This document shows positions 37,861-49,583 of a stretch of 64,000 nucleotides of DNA, one piece after another. A program made the position numbers and the translations under genes. The notes below the pieces were generated by a model, which ran no database searches, was not told the origin of the DNA, and worked only from the letters and a program-made list of their open reading frames with translations. How positions within the stretch are numbered: the stretch's first letter is position 1; each line of letters starts with the position of its first letter. The DNA is from Istiophorus platypterus (Eukaryota > Chordata > Actinopteri > Istiophoriformes > Istiophoridae): the NCBI GenBank assembly GCA_016859345.1, contig CM029123.1, positions 3,869,501 through 3,933,500 of the forward strand. The letters are read 5' to 3'.

Positions 37861-39289
37861 AAAAAAGGCTTTTAAAATTATGAAGGCAATTGATAAAGTG
37901 GGTGGCTTGCAGAGGCATTTACTCTGGGGGGAAAACGGGGTTGTAGAAGTGAGATGGTTTTCAAATGGGCAGACCGGGTGCAGTTCTGGTAGAATGAGGG
38001 CTTCTTTTATTGCCAGGTTAATGAACTGATGGTGAGGTCAAGTATTGAAGCCTTTGCAATTAAGGTGACTTTTCCCATAAGAGCCGGCTAATACACAGGG
38101 TGAAAACAAATTGAAAAGGCCACTTCTCTCTCTGACATTTTATTTCTACTTTTGCAGCAGTGTGTGCTGCAATGGAGCCCCTCAGAAATAGCTACAGTCA
38201 GTGGTGGTTACGTATGGGCTGTGTCTATCTTCCAGCAAGAGTAAACCCGAACTACAGGAGGCCAGAGAGAAACGCTTCTCTGTTACAGTATATTGATAGT
38301 GGGAGGACTTTGAATAAGTGATGTCCGCTGTCTGCTTGAGTGAAATACAATCTCTTCCTTGTTTCCGAGGATAACCAATTAACTAATCTGAGTGTTACAG
38401 TAGAGATACAGTGGCAGCATGTGTTCCCTCCCTATCTTGTCCATTTAAGTAATTGAAGGATTGGAGAGGCTGGCCCATTTTAAACATTATAAGGGAGCAA
38501 TCCCATCATGCACGTCTTCACCCTTGCTTGCCGTCCTGTGCTGTCTCTTGTCAAATGCCTCTGACTGACAGTTTCCTTTTTAAGGGTCCCCCAGCACACC
38601 AAGTTCAATATACGTTGTGCAGTGCCAATAGTGGCCGGGGATGCACATGACGAAAGCTGCAGCTTGGTCTAGAGGAGAAAAGAAAGAAGAGCTTAGAGGA
38701 GGATGGTCCAAGAGCAGGAGAAATGGAAAACCATGAGGAAGAACAGGGAGAGGACAGACAGAAAGCCTGAAAAGGAAGAGAGAGAGGAGACCCTGTCACT
38801 TGGAATCACCATCACGGAGCAGGTGAAGAGAGATAAATGTCAAAGGACTCTCGGCAAAATAAAACAACAACTCGCCTGCACTCATCCAGGCAAGAACAAG
38901 TCAGCCGCAGTTCCTGAGTCTCCTGGCCTATGGACTAAATAGACACACAGAGGTAGAGCAGAGAAAAAAACAAATCCATATATCCAAAAGCAATGAAGAA
39001 TCGAATATGATTTGAGTAGTATGGACTCTTTTAACATAAGCAAATTCGATAGGTCAACCCCAATTAATGCTTGAGTGCACGCTGTAAACCAATAAAAAAT
39101 TTGAAACCAAACTGCAGGATTTTAATCATCTGGCTCTGGTATTTTTTTTGTTGCTGTTTTTTTGGGGGGGTTTTGTTGTTTTTTTTTAAGCAGAGTTTGA
39201 ATGCAAGAAATATTCATTGTTGTGACATGAGGTATTATACCTGGAAAGGACACCTAAAAGTGCAGGGAAGGCTCCAAAATTTGATCTAG

Positions 39290-39660
39290 GTCCCATGTGT
39301 GTGGAGAGTGTCACAGCTGCGTTGTGACAGGTCCTCCTGCAGGCCCTATTCTCACAAACACTCCGAGGCTGCTTTTATTAACACACCCCCCAAAAATAAC
39401 AGAGAATGGAGCCAGGACTCTGGAGCCAAGTAGCTGTTGCTGGAATTTTTCTGGCCTAATTTGCATTAATAAAGAGGCTGTTCCTTGTCGGAATGTGTTT
39501 TATCCAGCTCAAAAAATCCCTGGGCGATCCCTCTCCGTAGAGCACTGGGAGAATCCGACTGTCAGAGCCGACAAGACAAATGAATCCTGGTGTCAGCGCC
39601 GAGTGGCTCCGCGTTGACAGATTGAGAAGAACTGTCCCTCTGTCGACAGGCATGCTTCAT
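39290..39660. promoter_or_regulatory. Candidate conserved non-coding element with POU octamer
   Basis: The block contains CCTAATTTGCATTAATAAAG, an octamer (39459-39466) running into a TAAT site. CpG-bearing complex sequence surrounds it to 39617. It lies about 9.5 kb upstream of the pbx1 ATG. The open frames overlapping it on both strands match no family. Confidence 0.4.
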
Positions 39661-39741
39661 TTTCAAATTAATAAATCTGAATAAAATATTTTACCCTTCA
39701 TTATGAGTGCTGCTGCTGTGACAGCTTTGCTGAACAGGGCT

Positions 39742-39795
39742 GGGATGGGGATGGGGATGGGGAGGACTGGGGGAAGGGGAGGGGGAGGGGGAGGA
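39742..39795 (+). repeat. G-rich tandem tract (GGGGAT and GGGGGA units)
   Basis: Three GGGGAT units, then GGGGAAGGGGAGGGGGAGGG and more. There are at least eight G-runs, a strong quadruplex candidate. The purine asymmetry is complete over about 50 bases apart from a few T and one C. Confidence 0.7.
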
Positions 39796-40019
39796 TGCTG
39801 CCGGTGAAAACAGCTTGCACCAAATCCACCTGGATTTATGCTGTGTATTTATAATGTCTGCGTGTGTACCTGTGTATTTATGACGTGTAGGTGTGTGTGT
39901 TTCTGTATGTGCGTTCTCTTCTTTTAAGCACTTGGGCTCATGCGGTTTTCCATTGATCCTCTGCTCACACATTTTCTGCTCATGCACTCCCTGAGCCCCC
40001 TGTGTTCCACCAAAGAGGA
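39796..40019. other. Complex intergenic segment after the G-rich tract
   Basis: A mixed TG-rich stretch (39860-39910) is followed by GC-balanced sequence. I see no gene. It may belong to the same candidate regulatory domain as 39290-39660. Confidence 0.25.
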
Positions 40020-41919
40020 TGGGACAAACAAAAATAACTAGGGTAGTGATAGATTCCTCACATATTCTCCCCTCACACCTGTACAGCCATATGGAGACAT
40101 GTCAACATGGCAAAAAATGACTTTTGAATGAGACTGTTGAGCTTGACGTAAATGCTGAATGTAGCTTTCAGCAAAGAGCAACAAAGGAAATGTGTTTGTT
40201 TACTTTTTCAGCAATATCAGTTCAGATGTGTACTTGATGGGATTTGATTTTAACGAAATATTTGTAACAATTCTTTCTTCGTTCTCCAAACCCCAGATGA
40301 TCATGTGTGTCATGTGCAAGCCACAGTCTTGAAAAAAATCTTTGTATTAGTAAGCGAGAACTGATCAAAAAGTCGAACCCGTGAATGAACAGAGGAGTCT
40401 CCCGGCAAAACAGTGTGGTGGGTATAAGCAGATGCTGAGTAGCAGATTGATGGGGTTAAAGACGTAATTGCTTGAGATAAAAAGGAGTAGAAAAAGGGGG
40501 ATGTATAAATATAACACTCAGGACTCATAATTCTGCAATATTACCCCTCCAGGGTGCTAGAAGAAGGCATAAAGGAGCATGGTGGGTTATATCTAGTCAG
40601 TCATTCTGGATGCTAAATTAATATGCAACAGCAAACACTAATATGCCCTTTGAGGAGATCTGGCATATTGTGCGAGACTTTAAGCTTGGGAAGTTGCCTG
40701 AAGGCAAAATTCCTATGAATAACATAAAATACAATATCATGCTCTGTATATTGTGGAATTTCTATGGTGCTCTGTATCCTGTCAGTCGCCTCTTTCTCAC
40801 TGAAGATTTCATAAAATTATGGTGTAATTTACTATAGTAATCAATATTTGCCGGTACTGAATATTAATTGCTTATACTTTAGCCAAAATCAGAAAAGAGG
40901 TAAAATTGTCAGTATTGTATTCAAATGATGCAAATTTAGAGGATTCTTAAGCTTTATAGTCATGAAAATAATGTAAACTGCATAAAACCACTGCAATATA
41001 ATTCGGTACACATAAAAAGGGTGAGTGATCTGTTAAATGTCTGTGTGTTTCTGGTCTTACACTGGGAAAGGTATTCAGGACCATTTCTGAACGGTACCTC
41101 ATTTCCTTTAATCAGTGTACAAAAAAGAGCGCTATGCAGCCAATTAATTTACAGCAGCCGACATGTGTATAATAATGACAGGCAGCACAAAGGAGTCCAT
41201 GTACCTCCATATGTAGGCCTTCAATATTTAAAGAAGAGTACATGTTTTGGCAAGGCTGCGGCGATGCGTGTCAGTTAAACTTCTTAGACGTCAGCGTTCC
41301 CTGTGAACATCACATCATCAAAGATGACATTTCATCAACTAGCACAATAAATAATAGAACACAGTGCCTGCCATTTGAACCTTGGGTGACAGCATCTGTG
41401 GAAATTGTCACCCTGTAATTTGTTTTCTTATGTCTTCTGTCATCTTTTATTAAATTTATCACCTACATTTGTATTGTCCCAGGTACAGTAAGTCTTCGGT
41501 TACTGTAAAACCAGGGCGTAGATATATTTAATCTATTTACTTGTGACATTTAAATGGTATCAGCAAGGGCTGGAAAGGAATCAGCACGATTTAAAAATGT
41601 TAACAAAGCAAAAACTAGAGTAAGATTTAAAACACATCCATAGAGTGTGACTAGGTTTGACATCCTTGCTTTGACCATAGATAGATAGAAATCAAGTAAA
41701 CAGAGCAGACAGGGAGTGACAGTACTGTATTTGTGATCTCTTTCCAGTGGATGGGGATTGTTAGGGAGGGGAGCTGGAGAAATGTGCCAGCCCTAATGCC
41801 TTATGGCAACTCATGCTCAGCTGATAAGACAATATTTCATGTAGGGTCAGGGCCAATAAGGAGCCTTTTCAACACCACAGAGATGAATAGGGCCTGACTG
41901 CCATGATCAAAATGGCAGC

Positions 41920-41921
<2 letters not shown>

Positions 41922-41976
<55 letters not shown>

Positions 41977-41982
41977 TCACTC
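41922..41982. repeat. (CA)n microsatellite with (ACTC)n tail
   Basis: About 25 CA units, then three ACTC units. Confidence 0.97.
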
Positions 41983-42943
41983 ATGTGAGCACATATGCGC
42001 ACACACATACAATCACAGTCCTGAGAATGTAAAACATGTGAGAGGGATGAAGAGCAGCACTTACTGATGATGATACAAACTATCTCAAACTGAGTGAGAG
42101 GGTGTAATTCGGTCGGTGTAAGGAGTGATGTGGAAAGCCGACTGATGAGGCCGGCATAACATAACAATGGCGGGCTTTGTTGTAATGTAGACAGGTGGAA
42201 GTACAGGCACGGGTGACTATGGAGGGGCCTCCTCAGAGTCCTACTCTCATTGGAGACTTGGCTACCTCTCTGTTGGCACTTGGCATCAGATAAATTTAAT
42301 GACGCTCTTTTACGAGATTGTTTGGTGATGTAACCTTGTTTTTTAGCCTACTGTTGATTTAGATCACAGAAAATATGTAGGTCGGGTACAAACAAGCAGC
42401 TTGTCAGGAGCACACACAACGTGCCCAGCATGGCTAGCTAATTGGCTATCAACAGCGTAACACAGTGGCCCGTAGGCTGCACAGTTTACATGGTTAACAT
42501 GCTTGTGGAGGAATTTCAGAGAGTGTTTGTGGGAAGTTTTTTGATACTTTTAATATGCTTGGTGCCTAAATATAAAGATAATCATTTTAGCATTTGAACT
42601 AACTCTCTTTTTGAAAAGTGCAGGCCAATTGTCAAGCCTATGTGCTCTGACTGGTGTATTCCTTGTGAGTTTTTGAAGGTTCATCCATAGCTATAGCATA
42701 ACTTGAAAACTCAATATTCAGATCTGTTACTTGTTGGTGAGTCCCAAATATTGTTTTGTAATTTAGCTAACTGTTTTCCCAGATGAACATAGTGGACAAA
42801 TTTAAAGGTAGTCTGGTAGCGTTACATCGACAAATAGGGTTAGCCTAAAAATCTGTGGTCAGTGCTTTTATGTCAACAGGGTGGCCTGGGATGGAGTCAA
42901 AGTCACGGCATGGATTATTCTTTCAGCCTCTCTTTATATCGAA

Positions 42944-43180
42944 TCAGAAGTTAAATAATTTGACAGAGGTAAAGAAAATTTGCTTAACAAATTTAATAGT
43001 CCCTTTAGGAGTAACTTAATTTCTCTTCAGGGGAGTGTTCAGTTAATTTGTCTCACATTTCACATTTTAGTTTAGTGTCAGCATAATAAATTGTAGTCTA
43101 TTTCCATCTGTCCTGATAAGCAGAATGAGGGGATTTAGTGAGTAAGTTTGGTTAGTGACTGGAGCTAAGATGAAAGTATA
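42944..43180 (+). repeat. Left inverted arm of the foldback element
   Basis: The arm begins TCAGAAGTTAAATAATTTGA and ends GCTAAGATGAAAGTATA. It contains a palindrome-like core around 42994-43043. Identity to the right arm is, by eye, about 80 percent with a few small gaps. Confidence 0.75.
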
Positions 43181-44452
43181 GCGGTTTCAGCAGGACTTCA
43201 GAGGTTTGGCCTACAAAAGATACATCATCCCTGCAGCAGCTTCTTTCCTTGTTTCTTAGGGTAGGGTTGGATACCCCAACTCTCTGATGATATGCTGCCC
43301 TTGATTGTTCAGAATATCAATTCAAAAGTGGACCATTTCACATATATTCTCCATTTAAAGCCAAAACAAAAATAGACATATTTTACATAAACTTTTTACA
43401 ATCATAAAAATCATTGGACCAAGTGTTATAGGTAGCACCGATGGAGACTGACATGTCATGGACTTCTTTGACTGATAATGATATTAGTTTGGCCCATTTC
43501 AAAACAAAGCATATTGAAAGCATATTTTCATTTTAAGCTTCCTTCCTGTCCTAAAACACTGTAGATCACAAATTTCAGGTGCTAAAAAGAGACTCATCAA
43601 AGGATTAGAAACACTTTTTTATGATATTAGATTACAGTTAGATTGGATTAGAATTAGAATTTGACTCACAGTCTAGTTTTCTACTTCATAAACCACAGTC
43701 ATATACATTAGCATGAAAAAATAGGACGTCGCAAAATAATAATTATGGTCATTATTTTTGTCTCTATGTTGATTCAGTGTACTGTTAATTGGATTACAGG
43801 CCAAAGAAGGGTTAAACCCATAAAGAGATATACATGCCTCAGCTGTGACCCCTTGCTCTCCAAGGTACAGTATCTCCCCTGTGCAGGATTCTTATTCAAC
43901 TTCAAACTGACAGAGTTTTTAATCTTTTCTTTGCTTCTCTCCTGGAGATTGGGGAAACAAAAATCAATACATTGTGGCAGGCGATCTAGAGGCCTGTGAA
44001 TTACAAGGTCTGGATCTGGCTGCGCCTCCTGCTCCTCAGCCTTGAGCAGGCGACCATGGGAGTATCATCAGAGACCAAGGGGAGGTCATGGGTTCAGGTC
44101 AGGAGCACAGACGGAAAAGGAAGGTATTTACTGTCTGTGCACAAAAATGAGAAATAAGTTTCAACGGCACCAGGGGAGCCTCGAATCTTCTCTCTTCAAT
44201 TTTTTTTCTTCCTGAGAATACTTGTGGCCCCCGTGCTGCTCTCCCACCACAGTCTGCTGACTCCCTTTGGATGATATACTGGGCCTGAGCCTGTGATAAT
44301 GCCCACACTACAAATCTGAGCGCAGAACATATCGACACCCAGGTCTGTCATTATCCGTTAATCACGCTGCTGACGTACGTTTCAATCCAGGCTTCTTGGC
44401 AGCCCACCAAGCTACATAAATGACCTCAGATAAATCCATGGAGCTACAGAAC

Positions 44453-44689
44453 ACATACTTTCATCTTAACTCCAGTCACTAACCAAACTTACACACTCCT
44501 AAAACCCATCATTCTGCTTATCAGGACAGATGGAAATAGACTACAAATTATTACACTGATACTTAACATGTGAAATGTAAGCAAAGTTAATTAAATAGTC
44601 CGCTTAAGAGAAATTAAATTTCTCCTGAGGGGACTATTAAATTTGTTAAGCAAATTTTCTTTACTCCCATCAAATTACCTTAGTTCTGA
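44453..44689 (-). repeat. Right inverted arm of the foldback element
   Basis: Reversed, it runs TCAGAACTAAGGTAATTTGA to GTTAAGATGAAAGTATG. Its palindrome at 44591-44640 pairs AAATAGTCC...GAGAAATT with its mirror and only a few mismatches. Confidence 0.75.
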
Positions 44690-45556
44690 CTAGAGTTGAC
44701 CAGAGGAGAAGAAAGAAATATGACTTCCACCCATTAAGTTACATGTTGTGTCTTTGTGTCTCTGTTTGTGTACATGTTGTGTTAGGAAATCTTTAGCAAA
44801 ACTGGTCTGTAGCAGTTAATGGTCTAAAACTGATATTCCATCTCACTGTTATATTTTCATGTTGTTAAGTGACCATTAACTGTACACTTGTCTCTTGTCT
44901 CAAAGATCAACTCAGATCCCATGCTGTTTACTCCGTGCATGTGGACAAGGACATACATGCATACACATACATGTGGGTGATGGAATTTTCAGTCTGGCCA
45001 ATTCCAACACACTATTCCATTGATCTACAGGTGGCTAAAACGTAAAAATGCATGAAAAAAGCTGGGAAGAAGAACACTGCTGGAAAGTAAAGAGGGATTT
45101 AAACAATGCTGGATTAAAAATATTTTAAAATTCAGCTCTTCAAAGGTTTTATGAGGGGGGAAATTCAAATCATTTCTGTTCAATTGTATTAATATAGTGC
45201 CATGTCATAAAAGAGGTTTTCTTGGGGCTCTTTTAATGTAGAGCATGTCTAGACGGTAGTCTTTATAGTTATTACATTCAATACATTCAAAATTCAACAC
45301 AAGCATAATTTTCATTTGTTAAAAAAAACTCGGCAGTTGACTGCTGCCGTTGCCAACTCAAATGAGCTACATGAGCCTATTTTGGAAATATTTTCAATAA
45401 ATAGATCATTTTAGTACTACTAAACACAAAGAGGGAGAATTTTCATAGAAGCAAACGAATTATGCACTGATCCATGCCATTTTAGAGCACTAGTACTTAG
45501 CTTGTGTCCCGATGAATCATCATCATTTTGCTTTTTGTGTTGCATGAATGTAAAAT

Positions 45557-45575
45557 AGAGAGAGAGAGAGAGAGA
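45557..45575. repeat. Short (AG)n microsatellite
   Basis: About nine AG units. Confidence 0.85.
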
Positions 45576-45855
45576 ACGGTAATAATAATATTTACAATTA
45601 AAGCAGTAAATGCATCATTTTGGACATAGCCTTGCTTTTTCAGATGTGTGGTGGGTAACTCTGTATATCCACCACTCCCTTGGATCATGGGCTGTTTGTG
45701 TTCTCAAAAATTACCTCAAAAAAAGAAACCTTGGATCAGATAGGAAAGCAACAGCAAGGCCAACAGCAGGCTCCGTTCTCTTTAAGTCTGAAAGAGAGAA
45801 TAATAGAGCTTTTCTTCTATGATGTTTGTTCTGCCACAATCTGAAGATATAAGGC

Positions 45856-46965
45856 ATGCACCAACCGAGTACTTCACTGGAAACCCCTGTACACCTGCTC
45901 ATTCAAGTAATTGTCCAGTCAGCCAATTATGGCAGTAGTTCAATACATAAAATCATGCAGAAAGAGGTCAGGAGCTTCATTTAAAGTTCACATCAAACAT
46001 CAGAATGGGGAAAAAATGTTCCCTCTGCAGCTTTCACCATGGCATGATTGTTGGAGCCAGATGCGCTGGTTTGAGTATTTCTGAAAGTTGTGCGAAAAAC
46101 AAAAAACTTCCAGTTAGCAGCAGCCCTGCAGACACAAATACCTTGTTTATTAGAGGTCAGAGGCGCATGACTAGACTGGCTGGAGCTTACAGAAAAGCTA
46201 AAGTAACTCAGTAACTCAAATATCCACACTTTACCACTGCTGGAAGAAAGCATCTCATAACGCAAAAAATGTCAAATTTTGTGGTGGATGGGCTACAACA
46301 GCAGAAGACCACGTCAGTTTCCACTCCTGTCAGCCAAGAACAGAAATCTGAGGCTGCAGTGGGCACAGGCTCACCAGAAGTGGACAGATGAATATTGGAA
46401 AAATGTTCCTGGTCTGATGAATGTGGATTTCTGTTGAGACAGAAAGATGGTTGGGTCAGAATTTGGCTTCAACAGCATGAATCCATGCGCCCAACCTGCC
46501 TTGTGTCAGCAGTTCAGGCTGCTGGTGGCGTAACGTTGTGGGGAATGTTTTCTTGACTCACCTTCAGCTCCTTGGTACTTATCAATCATGGTTTGATTCC
46601 GACCATGAGCGTCTCTTTATGGTCACAGTTTACCATCTTCTAACGGCTCCTTCCTACAGGATAATGCTCAGTGTCACAAAGCAAAGTCGTCTCCAACTGG
46701 TCCCATGAACATGACAATGAGTTCAGTCAACTTCAGGGGCCTCCCCAGTCACCAGATCTGAATCCAGTAGAAAACCTGTGGGATGTGGTGGAACAAGAGT
46801 TTGGAGGCATGAAAACGAAGCTGACAAATCTGAAGAAATGATGTGACTCATTGTGTCAACCTTGAGCAGAATCTCAGAGGAAGGTTTCCAATATCTCGTG
46901 GAATTCATGCCACAAAGTGTTGAGGCTCACGGTGGGTGTACCCTAATAATATAGTTACTTCCATG
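45856..46965 (+). mobile_element. Decayed Tc1-like DNA transposon
   Basis: The left end (ACCGAGTACTTCACTGG, then TGTACACCTGCTC) is a worn version of the familiar fish Tc1-like terminal sequence 'CACTTTATTAGGTACACCTG'. The right end (GGTGTACCCTAATAAT) is its inverted counterpart. Between them lies a recognisable but broken transposase. The copy is about 1.1 kb, shorter than intact members because of internal deletions. Confidence 0.88.
46005..46910 (+). pseudogene. Broken Tc1-like transposase
   Basis: The start MGKK (46005) is followed by GMIVGARCAGLSISES, matching the N-terminal DNA-binding region of this Tc1 group. The helix-turn-helix segment that should follow is deleted. After about 46214 the frame is lost, but LLSAKN, then WAQAHQKW, then SPDLNPVENLWDVVE (about 46748-46792) can be read in different frames; the last is the hallmark near the final catalytic acidic residue of the DDE domain. 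Several stops and frameshifts interrupt it, so no active enzyme is encoded. Confidence 0.87.
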
Positions 46966-48929
46966 GTTACTGTCACGCTGGGTAGTGTTTATGTTGTACA
47001 AAACATCTCATTGAAGATGAACATGGTCTGCTCAGATATACCCCTAATGAATACAACTTCTAAATCTCCAGGTACAAAATAATGGTCCTGTGGTTTTGCT
47101 GCCCCTTTGTTTGTACGATAACAAAAAATAGAACTGTCATTTTAAATGAGTTAGACATCATGAAATTGTCCCATCTATCACCTGTGAGTTCAACACGGGA
47201 TGAAAAGAAATAACATGGCCAGTTTATCACTTACATTTACCCATACAACAGCTCATACAGTAAAGCCCATTTTAAAGCTTATGATATTCAGTTAATTTAC
47301 ATTGTATTGATTAAACTCTTCAGACCTCACCAGCATCACGACATTACAAAAAGCCTCATACCTTATTTAAGGGATGAGGACATTTGATTACGTTTGAAGA
47401 GTTGTCAAACTATGACCCCATCTGCCAACTAAGTGGCCCTGTTTACCCAAAAAGTACAGAGGGGAAAAAAAAGTGTCCTGAGGTATCTTGAAAAATGTGA
47501 ATTAATATGTTAAAAGTATACATGGTTTAATTTGATCTGTTTCAATTACTCTTGTGCCTAAAATACACACTGGCTACATGGTAATGGCAGAAGCTAGTGG
47601 TGATTCAGTTTCACTGAGAGGTGTTTCTGTGAATATTTTGGACCCAGTTATTAGACGTCCAGAGATCTTTGACTTCTTGACTTGCTGAATGGACTGTGAT
47701 AAGAGTGTCTCCTGTACCTCGCATGCCTCTGCATCATTGCACAATGATTCATACTCCCTGATGCCATCTAATGTTCGGGCAATAATACAGTGCAAAAATA
47801 TTGCTTTGTAAACACCATATCATCCACACCACATCAAACATGGAGCATTTTGTGATTTAATATTTTTCCTCAGCAAAAATAATGCCTGATTAATTTTTGC
47901 TTGAGAGTCCAGCCTTAAGCACTTTGATCAATATGTGTGCAACTACCTGCCAATGTTGGACTGACTGAGTAATTAGCCTATGTGCTTGGCGGGCCTGACA
48001 GGGTAATGAAGTCACACTGGCTAAGAGCTGCCAGGAAGAAAATTAGCCCATTATTCCAATCCAAATAAAGACGCTTTCCCTTCAAAGCTCTGTATGTATA
48101 CACAAATAAATTGAGAGAATGCTAAAGATGCTCAGATAGACTGAAACATCACAACCTAACATCACAACAACACAAATCATCTCCATCCTCACATACTGTA
48201 CGTTGACAGAAGCAGAGAGCCAATTCATTTGCACGAATATTAATTCCATCCGAGATTGAGGAAGGTTGCTATAAATATCTGTGACTGCCTGATTGCTCTG
48301 GGAAGATCAAACAGAGACAAACAATGTGCTTTTTAAACAGTTTGTTCTGAGAGAATTATGACAGCAATAACTGACAGCTCTTGATGAACAGGAATATCCA
48401 AAGATCAGACAAGTTTTTATTGCATCAGAAATTAATTCTAAAAATGATACATCACTCAATGGCATATTAAAAGCATTCAGCTTCTGCTTGAAGAATTTTT
48501 GATTTCCCTGACAACAGAGTCTAATTAGACCAAACATGTCTCTGTTTGTCTGACTGAAATAACTCAATTATAGAAACTCCAAACATCTGGCTGCACACTT
48601 GCAGAATTGATTAGAACGAATATTTCCCGAAATGATTAAATAAGACGGTAATCACTTTAGAGCCAATTCCATCTCCATTAGAAGTATGTAGAAGTCAAAA
48701 GACTTGGAACCTCAACTAATCCAATCATTGCTGAACCACACTCTTCATTATGTACCGTTACATGTAAGAATGAAAAATAATCAACTGCAAGTGTGTGTGC
48801 AAAATAGGTTTAGAGTTGCAGCCACATTATGTCGGAACCGGATACATTTTCTTGGCTTATTCTTTCATCACTGATGCCATGAATTCTTATTGCTTTTATT
48901 TTTAGGTTGTTTTGTTTTAATGCAGATTG

Positions 48930-49470
48930 AGCCGGTTTCTAATTATGATTACATGCAAATTACCATTGGCTACATGCCTCACCAATACATGCCATGATTG
49001 CTGTAAACATTTTTGAACAAAAGACCAATTCAGGCATGTTCTTCAAAAGGCTTTGGCCTGTGGGCTTGTTACCTCTTCTTCTTGCCGTGTAGCCTCTGCC
49101 ATCAGCCCATTACCCATGACAGGATGGAGCAGAGGAGGACAGAGAAGATTTCGCTGTAGCCTCTAATTTCAGGAGAAGAAAGAAAAAAATCTAATTGAAA
49201 CTTTCTCTCAATGATTTGCTACTTGATTTGACATTTGACTTTCCCATTGTCACAAAATCAATAGAGGCAAGACAGGCAGGGCCTAACTGGAAAAGGCTTT
49301 TGGCTTTTCAAGCCGAGGAAAGGCGAGCCGGAGCGTCAGGGTTAAGTGATGTGTTTCTGACGCTGAGTGGGTCTGGGACACCCCATTCGCTCGGCAGCCC
49401 TGTGGAACTCGCGGGCCTAATGGCAGGGCAAATCACTGGGGGGAAGGGACTGACTCGCCATGATGTGTGT
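48930..49470. promoter_or_regulatory. Candidate conserved non-coding element with POU octamer
   Basis: TTCTAATTATGATTACATGC followed by AAATTACC (octamer 48953-48960) starts a complex, repeat-free block. It becomes GC-richer and CpG-bearing at 49280-49440, just before a TG microsatellite. The plus-strand 95-residue frame at 49195-49482 matches nothing known. Confidence 0.38.
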
Positions 49471-49520
49471 GAGGGCACATGAATGTGTGTGTGTGCTTAT
49501 CTATTGTCCATGTGCAGCTG

Positions 49521-49526
49521 TTTGTT

Positions 49527-49578
<52 letters not shown>

Positions 49579-49583
49579 TGTGT
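49521..49583. repeat. (TG)n microsatellite
   Basis: TTTG units followed by about 25 TG units with one GG interruption. Confidence 0.97.

Larger units (their letters stand above)
42944..44689. mobile_element. Foldback-type element with about 237-bp inverted arms
   Basis: The left arm (42944-43180) and right arm (44453-44689) are inverted copies of each other over the same length. For example TAAAGAAAATTTGCTTAACA and TAGTGACTGGAG occur in both when the right arm is reversed. Each arm contains an imperfect internal palindrome (right: 44591-44640). Both outer ends show TCAGAA. The 1.27-kb interior has no recognisable transposase; the frame at 43745-43999 resembles nothing. I read it as an old non-autonomous foldback DNA transposon. 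An inverted insertion of two repeat copies is the alternative. Confidence 0.68.

Noticed and set aside
43986..44110. tRNA-like look (GGGTTCAGGTC B-box-like sequence) inside the foldback element
   Set aside because: No convincing A box or cloverleaf could be placed. Similarity is limited to the B-box-like decamer.
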